64,000 nt of DNA from Clostridium uliginosum. Its GTDB lineage: Bacteria; Bacillota; Clostridia; Clostridiales; Clostridiaceae. Under the pieces are notes generated by a model. It did not search any database. It saw nothing but the letters and a program-made list of their open reading frames with translations, and was not told where the DNA came from. How positions within the stretch are numbered: the first letter of the stretch is position 1; the number at the start of each line of letters is the position of its first letter. This document shows positions 1-7,564 of the stretch, in pieces. The DNA lies in NCBI RefSeq assembly GCF_900112485.1, contig NZ_FOMG01000009.1, forward strand, positions 62,001 to 126,000, in the 5' to 3' direction. The position numbers and the translations under genes were made by a program.

Positions 1-718
1 ATTTTTTTTCTACAAAATAGAATATTATAATAGAAATTATAGCTAATATTAAAAATATAATTTTATAATTAATTGAATTAGAAAATGCGGTTAACAATAT
101 GGAAACTATAGCTATAGTTAAGAATAGTGCACCTAAATAATCTGTTTTTGCGTTGTTAGGTACAATAACTTCTTCTAAATTTTTCTTTAACATAAAAATA
201 GATAACAATCCAAATGGAATATTAATAAAGAAAATCCAATGCCAAGATAGGTAGTCGATTAAGAATCCACCTAAAAAAGGACCTAGTAAAGTTGCTATTC
301 CCCAAACTGTACTTAAAAAACCTTGAACTTTTGCTTTTTCAGAGAGCTCAAATATATCTCCAACAATTGTATAAGTTACTGTAAATATAGATCCTGCACC
401 TATTCCTTGTAGTGCTCGAAATATAATAAGTTGAATCATTGTTTGAGATAATCCACAAAGGGAACTACCTATTAAAAAAATTATTATACCGATAGATAAT
501 GTTTTTTTTCTGCCATAGAGGTCAGAAAATTTTCCGTAAATAGGAGTAGATACTGCGGAAGTTAAAAGATAAGCAGCAAATACTAAACTTATTAAATTAT
601 ATCCTTGGAGATCTTTTGCAATAGTAGGCATTGCTGTAGTTACAACAGTACCTTCAAAGGCTACCAAGAACATTACAATCATTATTGCAATTACAATAGT
701 ACGTTTATTTTTATTCAT
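1..718 (-). CDS. MFS drug-efflux transporter, DHA2/EmrB-LmrB type (partial, C-terminus off window)
   Basis: Reading leftwards from ATG at 718, the frame stays open to the window edge (about 239 residues). It begins MNKNKRTIVIAIMIVMFL and shows the MFS signature YGKFSDLYGRKK after the second helix and RALQGIGAGS in helix 4, followed by GPFLGGFLIDYLSWHWIFFI (motif C region), which is typical of 14-helix proton-driven drug exporters such as LmrB. Six or more membrane segments are visible. The next gene upstream on the same strand is a TetR repressor, the B. subtilis lmrAB arrangement. The only in-frame start after a stop is this ATG, although the AAAGGAGG ribosome site lies 32 nt away with an inverted repeat between. 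Substrate unknown. Confidence 0.9.
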   Translation of the reverse strand, partial: MNKNKRTIVIAIMIVMFLVAFEGTVVTTAMPTIAKDLQGYNLISLVFAAYLLTSAVSTPIYGKFSDLYGRKKTLSIGIIIFLIGSSLCGLSQTMIQLIIFRALQGIGAGSIFTVTYTIVGDIFELSEKAKVQGFLSTVWGIATLLGPFLGGFLIDYLSWHWIFFINIPFGLLSIFMLKKNLEEVIVPNNAKTDYLGALFLTIAIVSILLTAFSNSINYKIIFLILAIISIIIFYFVEKK

Positions 719-727
719 ATAAATTTA

Positions 728-758
728 GACAATGTAGTAATATTGTCTATCCTCCTTT
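728..758 (-). promoter_or_regulatory. Remote SD and hairpin in front of the MFS start
   Basis: On the minus strand AAAGGAGG (758-751) is followed by an inverted repeat GACAAT-8 nt-ATTGTC (747-728) and then the ATG at 718. If the stem forms, the effective SD-to-start spacing falls from 32 to about 12 nt. It could instead be a repressor-binding dyad. Seen directly; function inferred. Confidence 0.45.
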
Positions 759-764
759 TATTTA

Positions 765-786
765 GGCATATTTTCTTTTATATGCC
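765..786. repeat. Miniature family-1 palindrome (22 bp)
   Basis: GGCATATTTTCTTTTATATGCC with TTA on the left and CTA on the right. It has the same termini as the larger family-1 elements and lies in the MFS leader, just upstream of its SD. Confidence 0.5.
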
Positions 787-806
787 CTATTTTAGATAAC
801 TAAAGT

Positions 807-812
807 AGTATA
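807..812 (-). promoter_or_regulatory. Probable -10 of the MFS promoter
   Basis: TATACT on the minus strand, about 50 nt upstream of the SD. The -35 is poor (TTTTAT at 16 nt spacing). The rest of the 302-bp gap 719-1020 holds the mini-palindrome and the LmrA-like box; I see nothing else in it. Confidence 0.35.
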
Positions 813-958
813 TCATAATTTGGTACTAATAAAAAATGCAACTATTCAGGTGTGGCACAATACTCATATTAATGAATTGTCATAGTATTTTAAATTAACA
901 GAAGCAAAATAGACTCAATGATTAGGACGTCTGGTACTTTTTAGCATCCTTTTTGCGG

Positions 959-979
959 CTAGACCAGTCTATATATTTT
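959..979 (+). promoter_or_regulatory. LmrA/QdoR (YxaF)-like operator between TetR and MFS genes
   Basis: AGACCAGTCTATATATTTT (961-979) matches the B. subtilis LmrA/YxaF box, remembered as AWAGACCRGTCWCTATATTTT, at nearly every position. On the minus strand it overlaps a possible TATATA -10 directed at the MFS gene. Identification rests on recalled consensus plus the gene context. Confidence 0.6.
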
Positions 980-1020
980 GGGCGAAAAAAAGTCATACAT
1001 AAGATATGTGCTACAAGAAT

Positions 1021-1590
1021 TTAATTGCTTAATAATACTTCTATTTGCTTACTTACTACTAAAAGTGCTGAAACATCCCTTTTGGTTACAGATACAGTAA
1101 TTGCACCTTCAATCATTAAGGTAATAACTATACTTAACTCTTCCGCTTTTTCTTTATTAAATCCACTTTTAATTAATTTTTCTGCATATACATTTTCCAT
1201 AACTACAATAGCTTTTTTACAAGCTTCTCTTAACTGTTCACTTAAAAGATATGTTTCTAAAGATAATAAGCTAATGGAAATATCCTGAAGCTTACCTTCA
1301 CTATTCAATTCCTTTATTATGTTTGTTATATTGTATTGTATCGCCTTGACTGGATCTGAATATTTTCCCAATGCATTTCGTATACCTTTTTCTATAGCTT
1401 CACTTGCTAGTTTAATAGCTTCTACAGCCAGTTCCTCCTTACCATTTGGAAAATAATAATATAGAGAACCTTTAGGTGAATCACTTTCCTTTAAGATTTC
1501 ATTTAAGCCTGTGGCATTATAACCTTTAAGTTGAAAAAGCTTGGAGGCGGTAGTAAGTATTTTTTCTCTTGAATTAATTTTATTAGTCAT
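1021..1590 (-). CDS. TetR/AcrR-family repressor, LmrA/YxaF-like
   Basis: 189 residues. An N-terminal helix-turn-helix covers about residues 7-55 (REKILTTASKLFQLKGYNAT, then GSLYYYFPNGKEELA), the pattern typical of the LmrA/YxaF branch of TetR repressors; the rest is an all-helical ligand domain. The family binds operators as dimers and releases them on binding drugs or flavonoids. It lies upstream of and co-directional with an MFS exporter, and both intergenic regions carry matching boxes, so it probably represses both itself and the exporter. Length equals B. subtilis LmrA (about 188). Specific ligand unknown. Confidence 0.85.
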   Translation of the reverse strand: MTNKINSREKILTTASKLFQLKGYNATGLNEILKESDSPKGSLYYYFPNGKEELAVEAIKLASEAIEKGIRNALGKYSDPVKAIQYNITNIIKELNSEGKLQDISISLLSLETYLLSEQLREACKKAIVVMENVYAEKLIKSGFNKEKAEELSIVITLMIEGAITVSVTKRDVSALLVVSKQIEVLLSN

Positions 1591-1614
1591 TTAATTGCAC
1601 CTTCTATCTTAAAT

Positions 1615-1635
1615 TATAATAACCGGTCTATTATA
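1615..1635 (-). promoter_or_regulatory. LmrA/QdoR-like operator in the TetR promoter
   Basis: Minus strand ATAGACCGGTTATTATAATT, in a palindrome with arms TATAATA/TATTATA around ACCGGT. It shares AGACCRGT with the box at 959. It sits just downstream of the -10, a position that would block transcription start. Confidence 0.6.
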
Positions 1636-1636
1636 G

Positions 1637-1666
1637 AGAATACTATTTTTACTTCTAGATTGTCAA
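1637..1666 (-). promoter_or_regulatory. SigA-type promoter of the TetR gene
   Basis: Minus strand TTGACA (1666-1661), 18-nt spacer, TATTCT (1642-1637). Confidence 0.6.
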
Positions 1667-1756
1667 TAAAAATTATTAAAGCTGTGTAATATAATACAAA
1701 CATTATCAAATGATGTATAGATGAAGGATATTGTGTTTAAAAGGTGAAAGGTTGGA

Positions 1757-1789
1757 ATATAACAATATCAATATTCTTCTAAAACATAG
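1757..1789. repeat. Family-2 palindrome remnant
   Basis: AACAATATCAATATT followed by TCTAAAACATAGC is a right-hand end of family 2; the left half is not recognisable. The rest of gap 1591-2168 is the TetR promoter region and a family-1 element. Confidence 0.45.
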
Positions 1790-1863
1790 CGAATAAATAA
1801 TAAAGCTATCTATATAGCGTAAATAATGTTATACTTATTAAAATAGATTGAAGTATGATTTAA

Positions 1864-2104
1864 GGCACGTTCGAAAAAATAATAGACCAATATGCTTGTT
1901 TATTTTGCGCTATACTGCGTCAGCAAGTTCTACTGATGCCCATGACATGAGTAAAACTTGCTTCCTTGTTTGACATAAAGGGAACTTTTTAGGCGGAGTT
2001 TTATACTCCAGATGAATTTAGTTGAACTTATATCTTCAAGGAGTACCTCGTATTAAGACAAAATATACGGTGCATTTTTGGTCTATTATTTTCTTTCATG
2101 TGCC
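1864..2104 (+). repeat. Family-1 palindromic element, long form, TAA/TAA flanks
   Basis: 241 bp from GGCACGTTCGAAAAAATAA to TTATTTTCTTTCATGTGCC, flanked by direct TAA (1861-1863 and 2105-2107). It has an inner region with several smaller stems. It lies between the TetR promoter region and the helicase gene. No ORF of its own. Confidence 0.8.
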
Positions 2105-2168
2105 TAAAATGGCTATTATTAATAGCCATTTTTGTTGTACTAAGAAGAAGAGGGAAGAAATATAATAT

Positions 2169-3548
2169 ATGAAATTTGAAAATTTAAACATAATAGAACC
2201 AATCTTAAAAGCATTGAAAGATGAAAATTATAAAGAAGCTAGTAAAATACAGGAAGAAGCAATTCCATCAATTTTATTAGGAAAAGATTTGTTAGGATGT
2301 GCACAAACAGGAACAGGTAAAACTGCTGCTTTTGCAATACCTACATTACAGTTATTACATAATGGAAATAAAAATAAAAAGAAAATACAAGCATTAATTT
2401 TAACACCAACTAGAGAGTTAGCAATACAAATACATGAGAGCTTTCAATCATATGGTAAAAACTTGGATTTAAAATGTGCTGTAATATTTGGTGGGGTATC
2501 ACAAAAACCACAAGAAACAATAATAAGAAATGGTGTAGATATATTAATAGCAACACCAGGAAGATTAAATGATTTAGTAAACCAAAAAATTATAGACTTA
2601 AGTGCAATAGAAATGTTTATACTAGATGAAGCTGATAGAATGTTAGATATGGGATTTATAAATGATGTCAAAAAAATAATAAGATGTATTCCTAAAAAAA
2701 GACAAACTTTATTCTTTTCAGCAACTATGCCAAACGAAATTAAAAAATTAGTAAGTACACTTTTAGTAGAACCAGTTGTAGTAGAGGTAGCACCTGTAGC
2801 ATCAACGGTTGATAAAATTGAACAATCACTTTATTATGTAGATAAATCTAATAAGAAAAAGTTATTGATAAATTTACTAAAAGCAAAAGGAATTAATTCG
2901 GCTTTAGTTTTCACAAGAACTAAAAGTGATGCTAATAGATTGGTTAAGTATTTAGAAGAATCAAACATAGGTGCAAAAGCAATTCATGGTAATAAATCAC
3001 AAAATGCTAGACAATTAGCACTACAAACATTTAAAAATGGAGAAATACAAATACTTGTAGCTACAGATATAGCAGCAAGAGGAATTGATATTGATCAATT
3101 ATCACATGTAATTAATTATAGTTTACCGAATATACCAGAAACATATGTACATAGAATCGGAAGAACAGGAAGAGCAGGATTAAGCGGGACAGCAATATCA
3201 TTTAGTGATGTAGATGAAATACCGTATGTAAAAGATATAGAAAAGTTAATTAAAAAAGAAATAGAAGTAGTTAAAGAACATGAATATCCAATGGTGAATT
3301 TAAAACCATCGTCTAAGACTAAAGCAACAGGAAACAGAACTAGAACTGCAAATAAACATGGAAATACTCCTAAAGCTAAAACAGCAGGAAGTCAAACTAA
3401 ATTTGGAAGTACTCCTAAAGCTAAAACAGCAGGAAATCAAACTAAATTCGGAAATACTCCTAAAGCCAAAGCAACAGGAAATCAAAATTCATCTAAAACT
3501 ACAGTTGGAGCAAAGAAAAATACAACTAGAAGAACAAGTTTTAAATAA
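2169..3548 (+). CDS. DEAD-box ATP-dependent RNA helicase (RhlE/CshA-like)
   Basis: 459 residues, unwinds RNA duplexes using ATP in ribosome assembly or mRNA turnover. All superfamily-2 motifs are present: Q-motif region near residues 1-30, AQTGTGKT (I), PTRELA (Ia), TPGR, LDEADRMLD (II), SAT (III), VFTRTK, VATDIAARGID (V), HRIGRTGRAG (VI). After about residue 375 follows a basic, Lys/Thr/Asn-rich tail holding three near-identical 15-residue units (TPKAKTAGSQTKFGS type), probably a disordered RNA-binding extension. Monocistronic, preceded by a family-1 element. Which cellular helicase it replaces cannot be told from the sequence. Confidence 0.93.
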   Translation: MKFENLNIIEPILKALKDENYKEASKIQEEAIPSILLGKDLLGCAQTGTGKTAAFAIPTLQLLHNGNKNKKKIQALILTPTRELAIQIHESFQSYGKNLDLKCAVIFGGVSQKPQETIIRNGVDILIATPGRLNDLVNQKIIDLSAIEMFILDEADRMLDMGFINDVKKIIRCIPKKRQTLFFSATMPNEIKKLVSTLLVEPVVVEVAPVASTVDKIEQSLYYVDKSNKKKLLINLLKAKGINSALVFTRTKSDANRLVKYLEESNIGAKAIHGNKSQNARQLALQTFKNGEIQILVATDIAARGIDIDQLSHVINYSLPNIPETYVHRIGRTGRAGLSGTAISFSDVDEIPYVKDIEKLIKKEIEVVKEHEYPMVNLKPSSKTKATGNRTRTANKHGNTPKAKTAGSQTKFGSTPKAKTAGNQTKFGNTPKAKATGNQNSSKTTVGAKKNTTRRTSFK

Positions 3549-3554
3549 ATTTTA

Positions 3555-3771
3555 AACAAGTTTTAGAATAATGTTGATATTGTAATATAAAGCTCATGGA
3601 CAGTAGAATTTACTTTAAGAACTCTAAAATGAATATTAGTCATTAATGCATGCTCCCAATCAAAGATTGTGACAAGCAATTAATATGACAAATCTTCATT
3701 AAGAGTTCTACAAAGCAAATTCCAATGCCAGTTCGCTATTATATTACAACATAAACATTTAGTTAAAACAT
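3555..3771. repeat. Family-2 palindromic element, degenerate long form
   Basis: Left part has ATGTTGATATTGTAATATAA, right part ATATTACAACATAAACATTT then TTAAAACATAG. Inner stems AAGAACTC / GAGTTCT match the neighbouring copy at 3847. Ends have drifted, so limits are approximate. Confidence 0.55.
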
Positions 3772-3787
3772 AGACAAATAAGTTTTT

Positions 3788-3828
3788 AAACACCGGCAGT
3801 ATTAGAGATAATATTGTCGGTGTTTCTT
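3788..3828 (+). terminator. Hairpin, possible terminator of the helicase gene
   Basis: AAACACCG (3788) pairs with CGGTGTTT (to 3826), with inner CAGTATT / AATATTG extending the stem; followed by CTTTC rather than a clean T-run, then a solo family-1 right end (ATGTGCC at 3831-3837). It lies about 240 bp beyond the helicase stop. Confidence 0.4.
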
Positions 3829-3846
3829 TCATGTGCCTTAATATAA

Positions 3847-4070
3847 GGCTCTGTTTTAAAACCGTGTTGATATTGTTACATATTGTTAAGTGGGCTAAAG
3901 AATTAAACTTAAGAACATCTAAAAGAGTATAGTCCCATTCCAGCTTGTTCCAAAAACAAGTTTTGGACAAGTAATTAATGTGACAATACTCATTAAGAGT
4001 TCTAAAAGTCCAATTCTAATGCCAACTGAACAAACATGTAACAATATCAACACTATATTAAAACAGAGCC
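3847..4070. repeat. Family-2 palindromic element, long form, near 8-bp duplication
   Basis: 224 bp from GGCTCTGTTTTAAAACC to TTAAAACAGAGCC. Subterminal GTTGATATTGTTAC pairs with GTAACAATATCAAC, and the interior has a stem CTTGTTCCAAAA / TTTTGGACAAG, giving a cloverleaf-like fold. Flanks TAATATAA and TATTATAA agree at 7 of 8 positions. With 3555-3771 this fills most of gap 3549-4222; about 150 bp before the sigma gene show nothing beyond AT-rich promoter-like sequence. Confidence 0.7.
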
Positions 4071-4222
4071 TATTATAAAAATTAAATAAAAGTTTATAAA
4101 TGTATTAACTTAATTAGAACATATATATAAATTATTTTTAAATTCATGTGAGCATTTTAGTTTACTAAGGCATCTAATAATTGTAATACTTAGCTAGGTA
4201 GTATAAATTAAGGAGGAAAAAG

Positions 4223-4750
4223 ATGGAGTTGATATCATTTTTTAATTATAGAAAAAAGTCAACGGTATCTAAGGCAAAGAGAGGCGACAAAGAAGCTTTT
4301 TTAGCACTTATAGATGAAAATAGGTTGAACCTTTATAGTGTAGCAAGAGGGATTATAAAAGATAAGGAAGATATTGAAGATGCACTTCAAAATACAGTGA
4401 TATGTGCATTTGAAAAGATAAATTCATTAAAAAAGGATGAATATTTCAGAACTTGGATAATAAGAATTTTAATTAATGAGTGTAATGCAATATTAAGAAA
4501 AAGTAAAAGGGTGATTTCTTTAGATGAAAATAATAATATTGAAATTTGCAGCGATAGTTATGAAAATATGGATTTAACAAGAGCAATAAATTCCCTAGGT
4601 GAAGAGCTAAGGGTAACTACAGTATTATTTTACTTTGAAGATATGTGTCTTAAGGATATTGCAAAATTATTGAAAATACCAGAAGGAACTGTTAGATCTA
4701 GACTTACAAGAGCAAGAACGAAGCTTAGAGAAGTAATGGTGGAGGTGTAG
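4223..4750 (+). CDS. ECF-type RNA polymerase sigma factor
   Basis: 175 residues. Region 2 lies near residues 20-85 (EAFLALIDENRLNLYSVARG, DIEDALQNT, FRTWIIRILINEC) and region 4 near 120-170 (DMCLKDIAKLLKIPEGTVRS, RLTRARTKLRE), joined by a short linker, which is the ECF layout without regions 1 and 3. It would direct RNA polymerase to a small stress regulon. SD AAGGAGG is ideally spaced. The downstream gene starts 2 bp after the stop and encodes a membrane protein with the DUF4179 architecture of anti-sigma factors, so this is a sigma/anti-sigma pair resembling SigV/RsiV-type systems. Signal and target promoters are not visible. Confidence 0.9.
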   Translation: MELISFFNYRKKSTVSKAKRGDKEAFLALIDENRLNLYSVARGIIKDKEDIEDALQNTVICAFEKINSLKKDEYFRTWIIRILINECNAILRKSKRVISLDENNNIEICSDSYENMDLTRAINSLGEELRVTTVLFYFEDMCLKDIAKLLKIPEGTVRSRLTRARTKLREVMVEV

Positions 4751-4752
4751 GT

Positions 4753-6150
4753 ATGCGTGATATAGATGATGAATTATTTGATGATAAAATAAAAGAAAGA
4801 ATAAAAAATGAAATTAACTGTGTACCAGATGACATTAATGAAAAAATTGATGAAGCAATTAAAAAAATAAGAAAAAGAAGAGTTAATGTGAAAAAGATTT
4901 GTAGCATATGTGCAATTTGCATAGTAGGCACATTGTTGTTTGGAATAACTATGCCAACTTATGCAAGTAATATCCCGATTATAGGAAGTATACTTGAGAA
5001 ATTCAATTACAAAACTTATGAAAATTATGACAAGTATGCTTCAGATTTAAACATAACTAAAGAAAGTAATGGATTAAAGGTGACTGTTAATAAAGTAGTT
5101 TATGATGAAATAGAATTATCAGTATTTTATACTGTTGAAAGTCAAAATAAAATGCAATCAGAACCAATGTTCTCAAGTCAAGAATTGAAAATAAATGGTA
5201 AGAAAACTACTTCTACTGGTGGAGGTACAGGAAAGTTCATTGATGATAATAAGACCTTTGTAGGAGTTACAGAATATAATGTGGGAAAGAAAAAAAATAC
5301 AGACTCAAAAGATATTCAAAATAAGATGTTTTATAATGGAGATGATGAAATACCAGACAAATTTGTTATAAATCTAAATATAACTGAAATACTATATACA
5401 GACTATAGTACTATAAAGGGAAATTGGAATTTTGATATTCCTGTAACTAGTGAAAAAGTTTTAGGAAAAGGTAAAGAACAAAATTGTGATATAGATTTAA
5501 GTAGAATAGTTGATGGATATCATATAAATAAAGTGATTACAACACCTTTAAATACAGCTATACAAGGACGATATCCTTTCAGTGGTAGCCATCCTGGTTT
5601 ATCATTTGTTATGATTGATGATAAAGGAAGAAATATTCCGAATAAGTCAAATCGAGCATCTGGAGGTAAAGATGGAAATGACGTATGTTATTTTAACAAT
5701 CAATTTAAAGAACTTTATGATAATACAGAAAGTCTAACCTTTATACCATATAAATATACGTGTAATGCAAATAATAAATATATGAATGTTAAACTCAATC
5801 TACAAGCCGAAACAAAATTATATTCTGATGATGGTACAGAATATGCTACTATTACAAGAATTGAAACTGAAAATGAAAAAACAAAAATTTATTATAAATC
5901 AAAATACGGAGTTCATGTAGCACCAATTGAAGTAATAAATAATAAAACTGGTGAAAAGATATTAGCAATTGATAATTCAAGTGATAGGAGAAAGCAAGAG
6001 GAAGATATTATTTATTTAAATGATAGTGATGAATATGTAATTGTTTGTGATAAAGAATTAAAGGGAGAAGACTTTTCAATTAAATGTCTAGATGTATCAA
6101 AATCTATTGAAGTTTATAATGATGACAGATTTACAATAAAGGTTAATTAG
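4753..6150 (+). CDS. DUF4179 membrane protein, probable anti-sigma factor
   Basis: 465 residues. Acidic cytosolic N-terminus (about 1-47), one membrane helix at about 49-68, then the DUF4179 segment (TYASNIPIIGSILEKFNYKT onward) and a long Asn/Lys-rich extracellular beta-rich region. The inside tail would hold the upstream sigma factor and the outside part would sense an envelope signal; this is known for the family layout and inferred here. Start chosen 2 bp after the sigma stop, with GGAGG inside the end of that gene, implying coupled translation. No catalytic motif is seen. Confidence 0.8.
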   Translation: MRDIDDELFDDKIKERIKNEINCVPDDINEKIDEAIKKIRKRRVNVKKICSICAICIVGTLLFGITMPTYASNIPIIGSILEKFNYKTYENYDKYASDLNITKESNGLKVTVNKVVYDEIELSVFYTVESQNKMQSEPMFSSQELKINGKKTTSTGGGTGKFIDDNKTFVGVTEYNVGKKKNTDSKDIQNKMFYNGDDEIPDKFVINLNITEILYTDYSTIKGNWNFDIPVTSEKVLGKGKEQNCDIDLSRIVDGYHINKVITTPLNTAIQGRYPFSGSHPGLSFVMIDDKGRNIPNKSNRASGGKDGNDVCYFNNQFKELYDNTESLTFIPYKYTCNANNKYMNVKLNLQAETKLYSDDGTEYATITRIETENEKTKIYYKSKYGVHVAPIEVINNKTGEKILAIDNSSDRRKQEEDIIYLNDSDEYVIVCDKELKGEDFSIKCLDVSKSIEVYNDDRFTIKVN

Positions 6151-6182
6151 TAGATAGCAAGAAATATACAAATTTATTTCTA

Positions 6183-6291
6183 GTTCTGTATATACGTTTT
6201 AGTATAGTAAATATCGAATATAATACCAAGTATAAATTTTATCATCCATGAGCTTTATATAATAATACCAACACGGTTTAAAAACAAAGCC
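6183..6291. repeat. Family-2 palindromic element, degenerate
   Basis: Right end ACCAACACGGTTTAAAAAC then AAAGCC; left end drifted. Shares the internal CATCCATGAGCTTTATAT block with the copy at 7382. Confidence 0.5.
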
Positions 6292-6332
6292 TAAATTAAT
6301 GTAGTATAATTATAAGGTGTATTAAGGAATAA

Positions 6333-6387
6333 GGCATATTAAAGAAAATAGACTAGCTGACTTATTTGTTATTTATTTTAATATGCC
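6333..6387 (-). repeat. Family-1 palindrome, short form, TAA/TAA flanks
   Basis: 55 bp from GGCATATTAAAGAAAATAG to TTTTAATATGCC, exact direct TAA at 6330-6332 and 6388-6390. Orientation assigned weakly from the AAAGAAAATA left end. Confidence 0.7.
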
Positions 6388-6437
6388 TAAGATAGAAAAA
6401 GCAATTAATAATATCAGTAAGGGATGGGGAGAAAGAA

Positions 6438-6932
6438 ATGAGATATATTGAAACAAAAATACAAGGACTTAGATTTAAGAAAACTACAGAAGAAGACGCA
6501 TCAACTATATTAGAATTTATTAAAAAAATAGCAGTATATGAAAAAATGCTAAATGATGTAGTTGCAACAGAAGATACATTAAAAGAATCTATATTTCAAA
6601 ATAATAGAGCAAAAGCTCTATTGATAGAATTTAATGATGAAGTTATAGGATATATTATATATTTCTTTAATTTTTCAACTTTCATAGGTAGAGCTGGATT
6701 ATATCTTGAGGATATTTATATAGATCCAAAGTATAGAGGTAATGGTATAGGCAAAGAAGCATTTGAAACATTAGTGCATATTGCAAAAGATAATAAGTGC
6801 GAAAGAATGGAGTGGGTTTGTTTAAATTGGAATGAACCATCTATTAAATTTTATGAAAGTTTAGGGGCACAAGCATTAAATGAATGGACAACTTATAGAT
6901 TAGATAAAAATGCATTGGATAAATTCTCTTAG
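6438..6932 (+). CDS. GNAT acetyltransferase, spermidine/thialysine acetyltransferase (SSAT)-like
   Basis: 164 residues. Follows the SSAT pattern: IRxAT-like N-terminus, KIAVYEKMLNDVVATEDTL, then LEDIYIDPKYRGNGIGKEAF (acetyl-CoA motif A with Q/R-x-x-G-x-G/A) and the SSAT-characteristic WNEPSIKFYESLGA (motif B). It would transfer acetyl from acetyl-CoA to a primary amine such as a polyamine or thialysine. SD GGGGAG precedes the ATG. Single gene flanked by family-1 elements on both sides. The substrate is a family inference. Confidence 0.85.
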   Translation: MRYIETKIQGLRFKKTTEEDASTILEFIKKIAVYEKMLNDVVATEDTLKESIFQNNRAKALLIEFNDEVIGYIIYFFNFSTFIGRAGLYLEDIYIDPKYRGNGIGKEAFETLVHIAKDNKCERMEWVCLNWNEPSIKFYESLGAQALNEWTTYRLDKNALDKFS

Positions 6933-6938
6933 TATTTA

Positions 6939-6996
6939 GGAACATTCAAAGAAATAATAGACCAGTATGCTTGTCTATTATTTTCTTTCATGTGCC
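6939..6996 (+). repeat. Family-1 palindrome, short form, TTA/TTA flanks
   Basis: 58 bp, GGAACATTCAAAGAAATAATA to TATTATTTTCTTTCATGTGCC, exact TTA at 6936-6938 and 6997-6999. Begins 6 bp after the acetyltransferase stop. Confidence 0.8.
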
Positions 6997-7038
6997 TTAT
7001 TTTACAATACATTAAAAAGATATTTTCTCAAAATATAT

Positions 7039-7078
7039 AAAAATGAAGCTATTAGATTTCTGATAGCTTCATTTTTAT
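7039..7078 (+). terminator. Rho-independent terminator
   Basis: AAAAATGAAGCTAT (7039-7052) pairs with ATAGCTTCATTTTT (7063-7076), followed by AT; closes the acetyltransferase transcript beyond the repeat. From 7080 to 7283 I see no gene or recognisable site. Confidence 0.75.
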
Positions 7079-7283
7079 ATGCTTTATATTACCTTTTTAA
7101 TTAAACTAATATCTATATTGTATTTAGATATATTTAAAGTCATTATGCTAATTTATTTTGTTCTATATTTTGTCCATAAAATCAACTGATAATAGCATTA
7201 TAAGTGAATTTTATTTCCTCATTGGGAACAAAATATACATAGAATATAGTACTTTTATTTTTTCAGATAGTTAATAAGAACTA

Positions 7284-7312
7284 TTGACAATATAAGTATA
7301 TTAACGTATTAT
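7284..7312 (+). promoter_or_regulatory. SigA-type promoter of the histidine operon
   Basis: TTGACA (7284-7289), 17-nt spacer, TATTAT (7307-7312). It is the only near-consensus promoter upstream of hisZ. No T-box specifier loop, AGGGTGG motif or attenuator was found downstream, so regulation is likely by a repressor; CGATAAA occurs twice just after the promoter (around 7335-7357), of unknown meaning. Confidence 0.6.
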
Positions 7313-7381
7313 AAATACAATAATGATTTAACGCGATAAAGTGATAGAACGATAAATCGACACAAAAACAAAAAAATAGTA

Positions 7382-7538
7382 GGATATGTTTTAATTAAAT
7401 GTTGATATTGGAATATAAGAGCGAAGTGAATTCCATCGTCCATGAGTTTTATATTACAATATCAACATTAGGCACATTCAAAAAAATAATAGACTAGTAT
7501 ACTTGTTTATCATGTGCCTTATACTAAAACATATCCAA
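7382..7538. repeat. Family-2 palindromic element interrupted by a family-1 copy
   Basis: Left end GGATATGTTTTAATTAAATG with GTTGATATTG; the right half reads CAATATCAACATTA, then the family-1 copy 7471-7518, then continues TACTAAAACATATCC. Removing the family-1 copy and one TTA restores a clean inverted repeat (GGATATGTTTTA at both ends). Confidence 0.75.
7471..7518 (+). repeat. Family-1 palindrome inserted in a family-2 element, TTA/TTA flanks
   Basis: 48 bp, GGCACATTCAAAAAAATAAT to CATGTGCC, direct TTA at 7468-7470 and 7519-7521. Ends 46 bp before the hisZ start. Confidence 0.8.
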
Positions 7539-7564
7539 AGAATAAAGCAATAGGTAGGTGCAAA

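Noticed and set aside
921-940. Third LmrA-like box (GACGTCTGGTAC)
   Set aside because: Only partial similarity to the two good boxes, with shifted spacing.
3680-3970. 96-residue minus-strand ORF
   Set aside because: It runs through two family-2 palindromes, lacks an SD and has no protein-like composition.
7313-7560. Histidine T-box or leader-peptide attenuator
   Set aside because: No T-box bulge motif, no run of His codons and no terminator before hisZ; the stretch is mostly nested repeats.
7514-7564. Upstream in-frame ATG for hisZ
   Set aside because: Lies in a mobile repeat and lacks an SD; HisZ homology begins at 7565.
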